The notes beneath the pieces are model-generated. The model was not told the DNA's origin and made no database searches. It was given only the letters and a program-made list of their open reading frames with translations. The translations under genes were made by a program, and so were the position numbers. DNA of 37,891 nt, from NCBI GenBank assembly GCA_016290905.1, contig JAEEVO010000019.1, positions 1 through 37,891 of the forward strand. The letters run 5' to 3'. Positions 6,796 to 13,735 of this stretch are shown here, piece by piece; the stretch's first letter is position 1, and each line of letters begins with the position of its first letter. The stretch comes from Lachnospiraceae bacterium (GTDB taxonomy: Bacteria > Bacillota > Clostridia > Lachnospirales > Lachnospiraceae).

Positions 6796-8869
6796 CCATT
6801 AGTGCAGTCATTTTTTCAAAATCATAACTGCGGATCAGCTTTGCGCCATCCCTGATCCCTGATTCTGCGATATTATCCGATACCACAACATCAGCTGCCA
6901 AAGGATCGGTCACAATCTCCGAAGCCATCATTGTAAAGAACGACTTAACATTTACTATGTCAGTAATACCGAAATAATCAATAAGAAAATTCATAGATGA
7001 CTCGCCCGCTACCGCGTCATAGCTGTCCTTATTCATGTTAAGCCAGATAAAGTCATTTGTCATAAGGTCAAGCCCGAACAGATAGGCAAATGTGCTGTCT
7101 GAATTTATCCTAAATGAAGACTTTACAGTCTTAGGTTCAAATACCTCTCCCGAATCTTCAACATCTCTCAGCATATATCCCGCCGTGCAGAAACAATCCG
7201 AAAACCGTACCGGAGAGAATACATTGTCACAGAAGATGATATATCTGACCGAAGGATACTCTTTCCTGAATATCTCGAGATTAATGTCAAAATATTCTGA
7301 GCCTCCGTTATATCCGCTGGTCTGGTCACCGGAATAAATTATGGCGTCTGACTGTTTTCCTGCCATTGTCCTCCAGGAAAACTCGATCTTCTTTCCGTCT
7401 TCTGTAATCCCGAAAGCTGAAATATCTATATCATTAACCTTTTCCCAGTAAGTGAAAGCTCTTATCTTCTTAAATGCATCAATATGAAGCCTGCTGCCCT
7501 TGGCCAGAACTCCCAGCCCGCCGGAAGAAGAAGTTTCCTGCAGAGGCAGGGCATAGTTCTTCATGACGTCATCTATATATACCTTGCCCAGACGGTTTTT
7601 AAGCACTCGTTCCAGACTCACGCGTATGAACTTCTTCAGACGATCCGTCTGCGCATCCGTCAAAAAACTCTTCCTTTTTTCCACATCCTTATCGGTTTCC
7701 GTATAAACTTTCAGCTTTTCAAACTTTGTAAATTTAAACGATCTGCACGATTTCTCGCGGTTTTCCGAAGAATATTTAATAAGGAGCTGCAGAAGGATAA
7801 TAATGTTCGAAGAAGAAATGCTGTCGAGCACAAGTTGGATATCTTCCTCACTCCTGCATCTGCTGATCAGATAATCAAGTTTCCTTAAAACGGCTCCGGA
7901 GCCCTTGCCGCTTTTCAATGCTTCAACAGCTCCTGCTATATTCCCCGAACCTATTGCCTTTTCAAAAACAGAATATACCGATTCGTTTGAATCCCCTCTC
8001 ATACGGTTTACAAATTCGGCTGCTTTATCGTTTTTAGGCCTATAATGGATATGATGAAGTAAACCGTTCCAAACAGCTTTTCTCTCATAACAGCTGATGA
8101 TCTCGCTTTCCGACACTGCATTACTTCCTGTTTTTGCATAAGCGGAGCCGGAAAACATACGATCGATAAGAGAGCTTATAAGCTTTCGATCCTGATTTTT
8201 CAGGTTAAGCTTCTTTACGTTTTTATTTGCGTAAAGCCTGTAATTAAGATCTTCCGCTACTTTTGTCACATCCGGAAGTTCCAGGAAACGTGCAAAATAA
8301 AGATCCCTGTTTTCCACCAGAAGCCTTATCGCCAGGTTCTTTGAAGCACACTGTTTCGGGCGATGATCAAAAGTACGCAGAAAATCTGCCACCAGCCGAA
8401 ACTGACTTTCACTAAGAGGTCTGGTACCACAGAACAGATCATCAACAATGTCTTTAAGTCTCTCTAAAGCAGCTGCCTCATCAAGAATGATGAAATCCTT
8501 TATCTCGGCATTTTCCTTAAAAGCAGTTCTCTCAAACTGCTCTTCCATAATGGAATGACCGGCCTCAGAGAAGTTTCCGAAGCCGTAAGTCTTCGTATAA
8601 TGAACTATCTGATCAAATAAAAGTTCATCAGAAGAAAGCTTCCTGACACTGTCGGGAAAACCTTTGTAAAATGGTTTAGGTACATTTACTCCCAGCATAT
8701 CCGACAGATACTTAATCATATCCCGATGAGCAAGTGCCTGACCTTCCTTTATCCTTATATTAAACATATTTGCAATGGAAAATAGGGTCTCGACGGCATT
8801 TTCGTCAGGCCCTTTTTCATTAACCAGAATATGCTTGGAAAACAGATGATCCCTAAATATTTGTTCCAT
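6791..8869 (-). CDS. Large TerD-domain stress-response protein next to a Y-RNA-like gene
   Basis: The 692-residue product is cytoplasmic, with no signal or membrane segment. Residues 1 to about 400 are helical and repeat-like, possibly an alpha-solenoid (for example SGAVLRKLDYLISRC). A conserved middle section follows (LGKVYIDDVMKNYALPLQ, then VLAKGSRLHI). The C-terminal part is TerD-like: the acidic strand NDIDISAFG, AIIYSGDQTSGYNGGSEYFDINL and an RYIIFCDNVFS strand, ending in GEVFEPKTVKSSFRI. TerD domains bind Ca2+ through such acidic clusters and belong to chemical-stress systems. I see no DxSxS MIDAS motif and no clear TROVE signature, so it is not a standard Ro60. GAGGG lies just upstream of the ATG, 12 bases after the terminator of the tRNA-like RNA, so the two are probably linked in transcription. 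Confidence 0.7.
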   Translation of the reverse strand: MEQIFRDHLFSKHILVNEKGPDENAVETLFSIANMFNIRIKEGQALAHRDMIKYLSDMLGVNVPKPFYKGFPDSVRKLSSDELLFDQIVHYTKTYGFGNFSEAGHSIMEEQFERTAFKENAEIKDFIILDEAAALERLKDIVDDLFCGTRPLSESQFRLVADFLRTFDHRPKQCASKNLAIRLLVENRDLYFARFLELPDVTKVAEDLNYRLYANKNVKKLNLKNQDRKLISSLIDRMFSGSAYAKTGSNAVSESEIISCYERKAVWNGLLHHIHYRPKNDKAAEFVNRMRGDSNESVYSVFEKAIGSGNIAGAVEALKSGKGSGAVLRKLDYLISRCRSEEDIQLVLDSISSSNIIILLQLLIKYSSENREKSCRSFKFTKFEKLKVYTETDKDVEKRKSFLTDAQTDRLKKFIRVSLERVLKNRLGKVYIDDVMKNYALPLQETSSSGGLGVLAKGSRLHIDAFKKIRAFTYWEKVNDIDISAFGITEDGKKIEFSWRTMAGKQSDAIIYSGDQTSGYNGGSEYFDINLEIFRKEYPSVRYIIFCDNVFSPVRFSDCFCTAGYMLRDVEDSGEVFEPKTVKSSFRINSDSTFAYLFGLDLMTNDFIWLNMNKDSYDAVAGESSMNFLIDYFGITDIVNVKSFFTMMASEIVTDPLAADVVVSDNIAESGIRDGAKLIRSYDFEKMTALME

Positions 8870-8880
8870 ATATTACCCTC

Positions 8881-8896
8881 AAAAAAGGCGTATCGC
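8881..8896 (-). terminator. Intrinsic terminator of the tRNA-like RNA
   Basis: On the minus strand GGCG-ATA-CGCC is followed by six T residues (8886-8881). The stem is short (4-5 bp) and shares bases with the outer stem of the tRNA-like module, so termination could compete with module folding. It ends 12 bases before the TerD gene's ATG. Confidence 0.6.
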
Positions 8897-9056
8897 CGGA
8901 TTGTTGTGCTCTACCAACTGAGCTACGGAACCCGAAGATCCCGGCGGGATTCGAACCCGCGACACCCAATGTGAAGTAAATCCGGCTAGCTGCCCATATT
9001 ACCATGATATCACAATACTAATCCCTAGATGAAGTAAGTATTGTTAGCTATGGTAC
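8881..9056 (-). ncRNA. YrlA-type Y-RNA-like RNA with a circularly permuted tRNA-like module
   Basis: Minus-strand order is: hairpin at 9054-9001 (5-bp and 8-bp helices, 17-nt loop); outer strand GCCGGATT (8986-8979); T arm with 5-bp stem and TTCGAAT loop (8960-8944); 7-bp acceptor-like stem (8943-8937 with 8932-8926, two G-U pairs) closed by a UUCG tetraloop (8936-8933); U8/A9-like TA (8925-8924); D arm GCTC-AGTTGGTA-GAGC (8923-8908); CAAC; then AATCCGGC (8902-8895), which pairs perfectly with the outer strand. The tRNA is thus cut at the anticodon and sealed at the acceptor end, as in YrlA bacterial Y RNAs. Family assignment is inference; the base pairing is directly visible. No CCA or anticodon loop exists, so it is not a functional adaptor tRNA. 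Confidence 0.85.
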
Positions 9057-9062
9057 TTCTTA

Positions 9063-9090
9063 ATGATACCATAATCCAAGGCTTTGTCAA
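9063..9090 (-). promoter_or_regulatory. Sigma-A-type promoter of the tRNA-like RNA
   Basis: On the minus strand TTGACA (9090-9085), a 16-base spacer and TATCAT (9068-9063) predict transcription starting near 9056, directly at the first hairpin. Confidence 0.7.
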
Positions 9091-9159
9091 GAGAAACAGA
9101 CGAAAAAAGGATCCGAATCAAGAACGCTTCAGATGTCAGTACCGACTATCGTTAAGTAA
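9067..9159 (+). pseudogene. Possible C-terminal relic of an unknown gene
   Basis: A frame open from 9067 to a TAA at 9157-9159 translates to a plausible tail (GSESRTLQMSVPTIVK) with no start codon context. A strong terminator follows at 9178. It overlaps the promoter of the tRNA-like RNA, so it may mark the point where that locus replaced older sequence. Family unknown. Confidence 0.25.
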
Positions 9160-9177
9160 TGTAAGAGCAAAGTGATT

Positions 9178-9215
9178 AAAAGGGTTAGTCATGAGCGACT
9201 GACTCTTTTATTTTT
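9178..9215 (+). terminator. Strong intrinsic terminator without an intact gene upstream
   Basis: A 13-bp continuous stem (9178-9190 with 9197-9209, two G-U pairs) has a 6-base loop and is followed by ATTTTT. The polarity is plus strand. The only plus-strand coding trace upstream is the short open frame ending at 9159. Confidence 0.7.
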
Positions 9216-9253
9216 GTTGGTTTTGATGATAAGATTTTTAAAACATCTATAGA

Positions 9254-9302
9254 TTGACAATATATATAACAAATGTTATAATAAATAAATGTAAAATGTT
9301 AT
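9254..9302 (+). promoter_or_regulatory. Consensus promoter with overlapping palindromic operator
   Basis: TTGACA (9254-9259), exactly 17 bases, TATAAT (9277-9282): a perfect sigma-A consensus. The perfect palindrome ATAACA-AA-TGTTAT (9266-9279) overlaps the -10 box, and a further TGTTAT half-site lies at 9297-9302. The XRE domain of the downstream protein is the obvious candidate for binding here (autorepression, inferred). Confidence 0.8.
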
Positions 9303-9317
9303 ACGGAGATTCGTCTT

Positions 9318-10214
9318 ATGAAAGAAATAATCTTGGAAATACGTAATCGCATAGGTGTCAGTCAGGAAGATTTGGCAAAGATGATTGGGACTTCTTTTGC
9401 TACGATAAATCGTTGGGAAAACGGACATTCTTATCCTAATAAAGCGTTACAATTACGCCTGTATGAAGTATGTAAGGAAAAAGAAGTAAACCTGGAAGAA
9501 ATGATACTCAACAAGATAAACAGAGTAGCAGAGGATATTCCCTTACATCAGGGGAAAAAAATCCTTTATCATGGTTCGAAAGCAGGCATTGAAGGGCCGA
9601 TATCTCCGATAAGCAGAGAACGATGCGATTTTGGCAGAGGTTTTTACATGGGAACCGATCCGAGACAACCGTTGACGATGATAAGTGATTTCAATCAGTC
9701 GAAGTTTTATATTGTAAGCCTTAATATAAGTAAGCTTAAGATTTTGGAAATATCCCCGGGGCTTGAGTGGGCTATGCTGGTTGCATTCCACAGAGGAAAA
9801 ATGGAAGGTGTAAAAGAAAGTAAACTGTATGAAAGCTATGCAGGAAAAATCAATGGATATGATGTGGTAGCCGGGGATATTGCAAATGACAGAATGTTTT
9901 ATGTTTTGGATAATTTCTTCCTTGGAAATATCACAGATAAAGCACTCATAAGGAGTTTGTCGGCGCTTAATCTGGGGAAACAATACGTTGCTGTTTCAAA
10001 GAAAGCGTGCGAACAGATTAAGATTGAAAAAGAAATTGAGTTATCATATCTGGAGAGAATCTGTCTGCGAGAGTTGAGCGAACAGAACCGTGTAAAAGGT
10101 ATAAATCTTGCAAATGAAATATGCAGGGATTATAGAAGGGAAGGTTTGTTTTTTGATGAAATTTTGAAAAAGTACTCGGAAGGAGGCGATGATCTTGGAC
10201 AATATTCAACTTAA
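9318..10214 (+). CDS. XRE-DUF3990 fusion (ADP-ribosyltransferase-like), probable toxin-antitoxin component
   Basis: The 298-residue product has an N-terminal XRE helix-turn-helix (residues 3-60; VSQEDLAKMIGTSFATINRWENG) and a DUF3990 domain from about residue 80: ILYHGSKAG (81-90) and FGRGFYMGTD (105-114), the two hallmark strands of this ADP-ribosyltransferase-fold family. DUF3990 proteins usually pair with a small partner gene and behave as toxin-antitoxin candidates. Here the DNA-binding module is fused to the enzymatic domain. Whether the HTH neutralises or only regulates is unknown. The consensus promoter and palindrome lie directly upstream. The partner gene overlaps its end by 20 bases. 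Confidence 0.75.
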   Translation: MKEIILEIRNRIGVSQEDLAKMIGTSFATINRWENGHSYPNKALQLRLYEVCKEKEVNLEEMILNKINRVAEDIPLHQGKKILYHGSKAGIEGPISPISRERCDFGRGFYMGTDPRQPLTMISDFNQSKFYIVSLNISKLKILEISPGLEWAMLVAFHRGKMEGVKESKLYESYAGKINGYDVVAGDIANDRMFYVLDNFFLGNITDKALIRSLSALNLGKQYVAVSKKACEQIKIEKEIELSYLERICLRELSEQNRVKGINLANEICRDYRREGLFFDEILKKYSEGGDDLGQYST

Positions 10215-10614
10215 ACTCTGTGACATCCAAGGGCGTTTGTTTGAAAACGCAAAAGAATACAACAGTGAAGATTTTATAAAGAAATTCATGAACTCCGAAG
10301 TCGCAAGACATCTTGATTCTCCGTATAATAAACTTCAATGGATGGGTGAAGAATATCTTTTGGAAGAGCTTAAAGACGAAAAAGATATATGCATTACCGG
10401 TGAAAAGTATAATCCTAATGTTATGTACTGGATCGGATATCTGTATCGTTACTGGGTAGGCTCAAGAAATCTGGCAAGCAAAAAAATATATCGCTATGCT
10501 CCGGCAAAGACTATGAAACGTAATTATATGATATTTCATACCTTTGACCCTGAAGTCGCCATTGATGATCTGATTGAGATATATAATCAGAAAAATAAGG
10601 GAAAAACAATCTGA
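10195..10614 (+). CDS. Partner gene of the DUF3990 protein (putative antitoxin/immunity)
   Basis: An ATG at 10189 is only 2 bases from the strong AAGGAGG (10180-10186), so the in-frame TTG at 10195, 8 bases away, is the better start; the product is then 139 residues. It is soluble with a helical N-terminal half (IQGRLFENAKEY) and a conserved-looking aromatic segment NVMYWIGYLYRYWVGSRNLASKK, followed by MIFHTFDPEVAIDDLIE. Proteins of this look commonly accompany DUF3990 genes, but I cannot name the family. Translational coupling to the upstream gene through the overlap fits a stoichiometric pair. Confidence 0.6.
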   Translation: MDNIQLKLCDIQGRLFENAKEYNSEDFIKKFMNSEVARHLDSPYNKLQWMGEEYLLEELKDEKDICITGEKYNPNVMYWIGYLYRYWVGSRNLASKKIYRYAPAKTMKRNYMIFHTFDPEVAIDDLIEIYNQKNKGKTI

Positions 10615-10717
10615 ATGTTCGAGAATTAATTCGTTGAAATATTATAAGCGATATGATATAGTAGTTTTAATGTTTTAACTTTTGGAGATTATGAAAAGAT
10701 AAGGCGGGTAGATTAAG

Positions 10718-12355
10718 ATGATAAACCTCAAATACTTAGTGTCGGGATCGGAGATAACCACAAAGACAGATGATGAAAATGTTGTGATAACAGAAAAAAA
10801 AGAAGGCAGCCGTTATATCGTGACGGTTACGGCGCAAAAAGACATAGAGCTTAAAAGTGCTTCGGTTTCATACAAGAATGTCTATGATCCCAAAGCCAGG
10901 TTTATGATGAACGGATATCAGTCATGGACAAAGACCAAGGAGTTTGGATTTGGAGATTTCTTAAACAACACTAAGCTGCTTCCCGAGAAGCTTATGGAGA
11001 AGAAGCATTTTAAGTCATACGGCTCGACTGCTTTCTGGGAAATGTCAAAGGACACACATCTTGGATTTGATTTTTCTTATATAACCGGAGTGAATCCGAT
11101 GTTTATCGGCAGCCTGAATTTTGAGAATGCATATCTTCTTATCCGGTTTAAAGTTAATAAGAACATTATGACACTGGAAAGTGATATTGAGGGAAAATGT
11201 CTTCAAAAAGGAGAAAGCTTTAAAGTATTCGACTATGTTGTAATAAAGGACGGGAAGGAATACTTTAACAGATTTACTCCAAGATCGGATAAAAAACTGC
11301 TCGGGTTTACGCCATGGTATAATCATTATCAGAATATAAACGAACATCTGATACTGGATACTCTGGACAAGATAGATCCGAGGTTTGAACTTTTCCAGAT
11401 AGAAGACGGATATGAAACCTACGTCGGAGACTGGATGGATATCGACAGCCAAAAGTTCCCGAACGGTTTAAAGGGGATAGTGGAAAAGATTCATGAGAAA
11501 GGAATGAAAGCCGGTATATGGCTGGCACCTTTCATAGCGGAAGAAGAATCGGCGCTGAACAAGAAGCATCCCGACTGGATTGCAAAGGATGCTTCGGGCG
11601 AGAAGATATATGCGGGAAACAACTGGAGCTCATTTATGCCGCTTGACCTTAATAACAAGGATGCGGTTGCGTATGTAAAAGAGGTTCTTAAGTTTTATAA
11701 GCAGCTTGGTTTTGATTTCTTTAAGCTTGATTTCCTTTATGCCGTAAACTTATGTCCGATGAAAGGAAAAACACGAAGCGAAACTTCTGAGTTTGCCTAT
11801 TCACTTTTGCGGGAAGAACTCGGAGACAGTCTTATACTCGGTTGTGGAGCAACGTTGTCAAATGCCGCCGGGAAATTTGATTATTGCCGCATAGGTCCGG
11901 ATGTTTCCATGTCATTTGATGACGTAAGCTATCTGAAGACTTCCAACGCCGAGAGAATGTCTACCAAGGTATCCATACAGAACACGATATTCAGAAGCAG
12001 GCTCAACGGGCATATGTTCCTGAACGATCCCGACGTTTTCCTGCTTAGGGATGAAAACATGAAGCTTTCGTTTGAACAGAGGAAGGCGCTTACAAAGATA
12101 AATGCTCTGTTCGGTTCTGTTATGATGACTTCGGATAATATATGTGAATATGATGAGGATAAGAAGGCAATACTGGATGACGCTTTAAATATTTTCAGGA
12201 ATGCGTCTCTTATAGGATTTAAGAGGATGAAACGCAGCATTTATGCGGAGTTTGAACTGGACGGGATAAACCGTGTGTTCGTATATAATCCCGAATTCGG
12301 AATCCTTGCGGAGAAAGAGAGGAATACCGAGAATACAGAGGAAATTGAGGAGTAA
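10718..12355 (+). CDS. Alpha-galactosidase, GH36 family
   Basis: The 545-residue product hydrolyses terminal alpha-1,6-galactosyl residues (raffinose, melibiose or galactomannan side chains), by family. An N-terminal beta-sandwich (1 to about 190) leads into the barrel: QIEDGYETYVGDW (227-239), the KAGIWLAPF strand (264-272), nucleophile Asp338 in FFKLDFLY, and acid/base Asp395 in RIGPDVS. No signal peptide, so it is intracellular. At 545 residues it is shorter than the classical GH36 enzymes of about 730 but typical of the short clade. The acidic tail (ERNTENTEEIEE) is unusual. It is monocistronic, followed by a terminator at 12395. Confidence 0.85.
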   Translation: MINLKYLVSGSEITTKTDDENVVITEKKEGSRYIVTVTAQKDIELKSASVSYKNVYDPKARFMMNGYQSWTKTKEFGFGDFLNNTKLLPEKLMEKKHFKSYGSTAFWEMSKDTHLGFDFSYITGVNPMFIGSLNFENAYLLIRFKVNKNIMTLESDIEGKCLQKGESFKVFDYVVIKDGKEYFNRFTPRSDKKLLGFTPWYNHYQNINEHLILDTLDKIDPRFELFQIEDGYETYVGDWMDIDSQKFPNGLKGIVEKIHEKGMKAGIWLAPFIAEEESALNKKHPDWIAKDASGEKIYAGNNWSSFMPLDLNNKDAVAYVKEVLKFYKQLGFDFFKLDFLYAVNLCPMKGKTRSETSEFAYSLLREELGDSLILGCGATLSNAAGKFDYCRIGPDVSMSFDDVSYLKTSNAERMSTKVSIQNTIFRSRLNGHMFLNDPDVFLLRDENMKLSFEQRKALTKINALFGSVMMTSDNICEYDEDKKAILDDALNIFRNASLIGFKRMKRSIYAEFELDGINRVFVYNPEFGILAEKERNTENTEEIEE

Positions 12356-12394
12356 GTTTTTTGCAGTAAAACAGATTAATAACAAAACAACAGG

Positions 12395-12422
12395 AAAAGG
12401 TGACCGACAGGTCGCCTTTTTT
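12395..12422 (+). terminator. Intrinsic terminator after the alpha-galactosidase
   Basis: AAAAGGTGACC pairs with GGTCGCCTTTT around a GACA loop (one G-U pair), followed by T residues. It isolates the fatty-acid operon from the upstream gene. Confidence 0.8.
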
Positions 12423-12459
12423 AATTTTTGGTTCATAAAATGTTTACAAATTTGGAACG

Positions 12460-12507
12460 CTTTAGGAACACTAAAGATGCTTTTGGGGAACGGCAGACAC
12501 GTATAAT
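12460..12507 (+). promoter_or_regulatory. Promoter region of the fatty-acid operon with a CTTTAG palindrome
   Basis: TATAAT at 12502-12507 is a good -10 box; no strong -35 lies at the right distance. CTTTAG-GAACA-CTAAAG (12460-12476), a perfect inverted repeat, lies just upstream where a regulator could replace or block -35 contacts. It does not match the FabT or FapR consensus as I know them. A small GGCAG/CTGCC hairpin (about 12518-12534) lies in the leader. Confidence 0.5.
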
Positions 12508-12563
12508 GAGTCGCGCAGGCAGAAAGAGACTGCCCGGAAAATAAAAATTGGAGGAATTATATT

Positions 12564-12785
12564 ATGTACTTTGACGCTATTGCAAAAATCGTATCGGAAC
12601 GCACAGGCTGTAATGTTTCTATCATAAAGCCGGAGAGTAAATTCACCGAACTCGGGATTGATTCGCTTGATACCGTGGAGATGCTCATGGATCTTGAAGA
12701 TGTGACCGGAGTTGAGATTGAACTCGATCAGAAGGTTGAAACTGTTGATGACCTGGACAAGTTCATTCAGAGTAAAAAGGGTTGA
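12564..12785 (+). CDS. acpP: Acyl carrier protein
   Basis: The 73-residue product carries growing acyl chains on a phosphopantetheine arm attached to Ser34 in GIDSLDTVE. It is acidic and four-helical, as expected. AATTGGAGG precedes the ATG at a normal distance. It is the first gene of the operon, ahead of fabK, in the place where many Firmicutes have fabH-acpP. Confidence 0.95.
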   Translation: MYFDAIAKIVSERTGCNVSIIKPESKFTELGIDSLDTVEMLMDLEDVTGVEIELDQKVETVDDLDKFIQSKKG

Positions 12786-12790
12786 AGCTT

Positions 12791-13735
12791 ATGATCAGGT
12801 CCGAAATATGTGAAATGCTGGGTATCAGATATCCCGTGTTTCAGGGTGGTATGGCCTGGATAGCCGACGGAAAGCTGGCGGCTGCGGTTTCCGAAGGCGG
12901 TGGTCTCGGAATAATCGCAGCAGGAAATGCGCCTGCCGATTATGTGAGACGGGAGATCCGGGTTGCCAAGAGTATCACCGGCAAACCCATTGGCGTAAAT
13001 ATCATGCTGCTGAGTCCCTTTGCGGATGAGGTGGCAAAGGTCGTAACCGAAGAAAAAGTTGAAGTTGTGACTACCGGTGCGGGAAATCCTTCCAAATACA
13101 TAAAGGAATGGCTCGCCGCGGGTATCAAGGTCATCCCCGTGGTAGCCTCAGTGGCTCTTGCAAAGCTTATGACCCGCTTGGGAGCGTCTGCATTGATTGC
13201 CGAGGGAGGAGAAAGCGGAGGACATGTCGGCGAGCTGACAACCATGGTGCTTGTTCCTCAGATATGTGATGCGACAGATCTTCCCGTTATTGCAGCGGGC
13301 GGTATCGCAGACGGAAGAGGAGTGGCGGCAGCGTTTGTCCTGGGGGCTCAGGGCGTTCAGATGGGAACACGGTTTTTAAGTGCCGTGGAATGTAATATTC
13401 ATCCCATATATAAAGAAAAGATATTAAAGGCTACCGATCTTTGTACTATGGTAACCGGAAAACGTCTGGGTCATCCGGTAAGGAGCCTGAGGACTCCGTT
13501 TTCGAGAGAGTATTCCAAGGCGGAATACAGCAGTATGCCGGATGAAGAGCTTGAGGCGCTTGCTACGGGAGCTTTAAGACGTGCGGTTCAGGAAGGCGAT
13601 AATGAAAAAGGCTGTTTCCTTGCCGGTCAGGTAGCGGCCATGGTTAAAAAAGAGCAGCCGGCTGCGGAAATAGTCAGGGAAGTTATGGAGGAGGCGGAAC
13701 CGATCCTCCTGAGGGCATCACAATGGGTAAAATAG
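12791..13735 (+). CDS. fabK: Enoyl-ACP reductase II (FMN-dependent)
   Basis: This enzyme reduces trans-2-enoyl-ACP, the last step of each elongation cycle, using FMN and NAD(P)H. The product is 314 residues with the nitronate monooxygenase-like barrel: YPVFQGGMAWIAD near the N-terminus, GKPIGVNIML, the hallmark AEGGESGGHVGELTTM and LPVIAAGGIADGRG with LGAQGVQMGTRFL for FMN phosphate. A TTG at 12782 overlaps the ribosome site, so the ATG at 12791 was preferred. It overlaps fabD by 13 bases. No FabI is present, so FabK is probably the enoyl reductase of this pathway. Confidence 0.93.
   Translation: MIRSEICEMLGIRYPVFQGGMAWIADGKLAAAVSEGGGLGIIAAGNAPADYVRREIRVAKSITGKPIGVNIMLLSPFADEVAKVVTEEKVEVVTTGAGNPSKYIKEWLAAGIKVIPVVASVALAKLMTRLGASALIAEGGESGGHVGELTTMVLVPQICDATDLPVIAAGGIADGRGVAAAFVLGAQGVQMGTRFLSAVECNIHPIYKEKILKATDLCTMVTGKRLGHPVRSLRTPFSREYSKAEYSSMPDEELEALATGALRRAVQEGDNEKGCFLAGQVAAMVKKEQPAAEIVREVMEEAEPILLRASQWVK

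Noticed and set aside
8881-8975. Two broken tRNA genes lying head to tail
   Set aside because: The acceptor-like halves pair with each other over 7 bp with a UUCG loop, and the outer strands pair perfectly over 8 bp. Random fragments would not give both.
8881-9056. A split tmRNA (ssrA)
   Set aside because: There is no tag-peptide frame, no CCA and no GGGGGCTG-type 5' end, and the length is too short.
12460-12476. FapR or FabT operator
   Set aside because: The palindrome CTTTAG-N5-CTAAAG differs in sequence and spacing from both consensus sites, so I call it only a possible operator.
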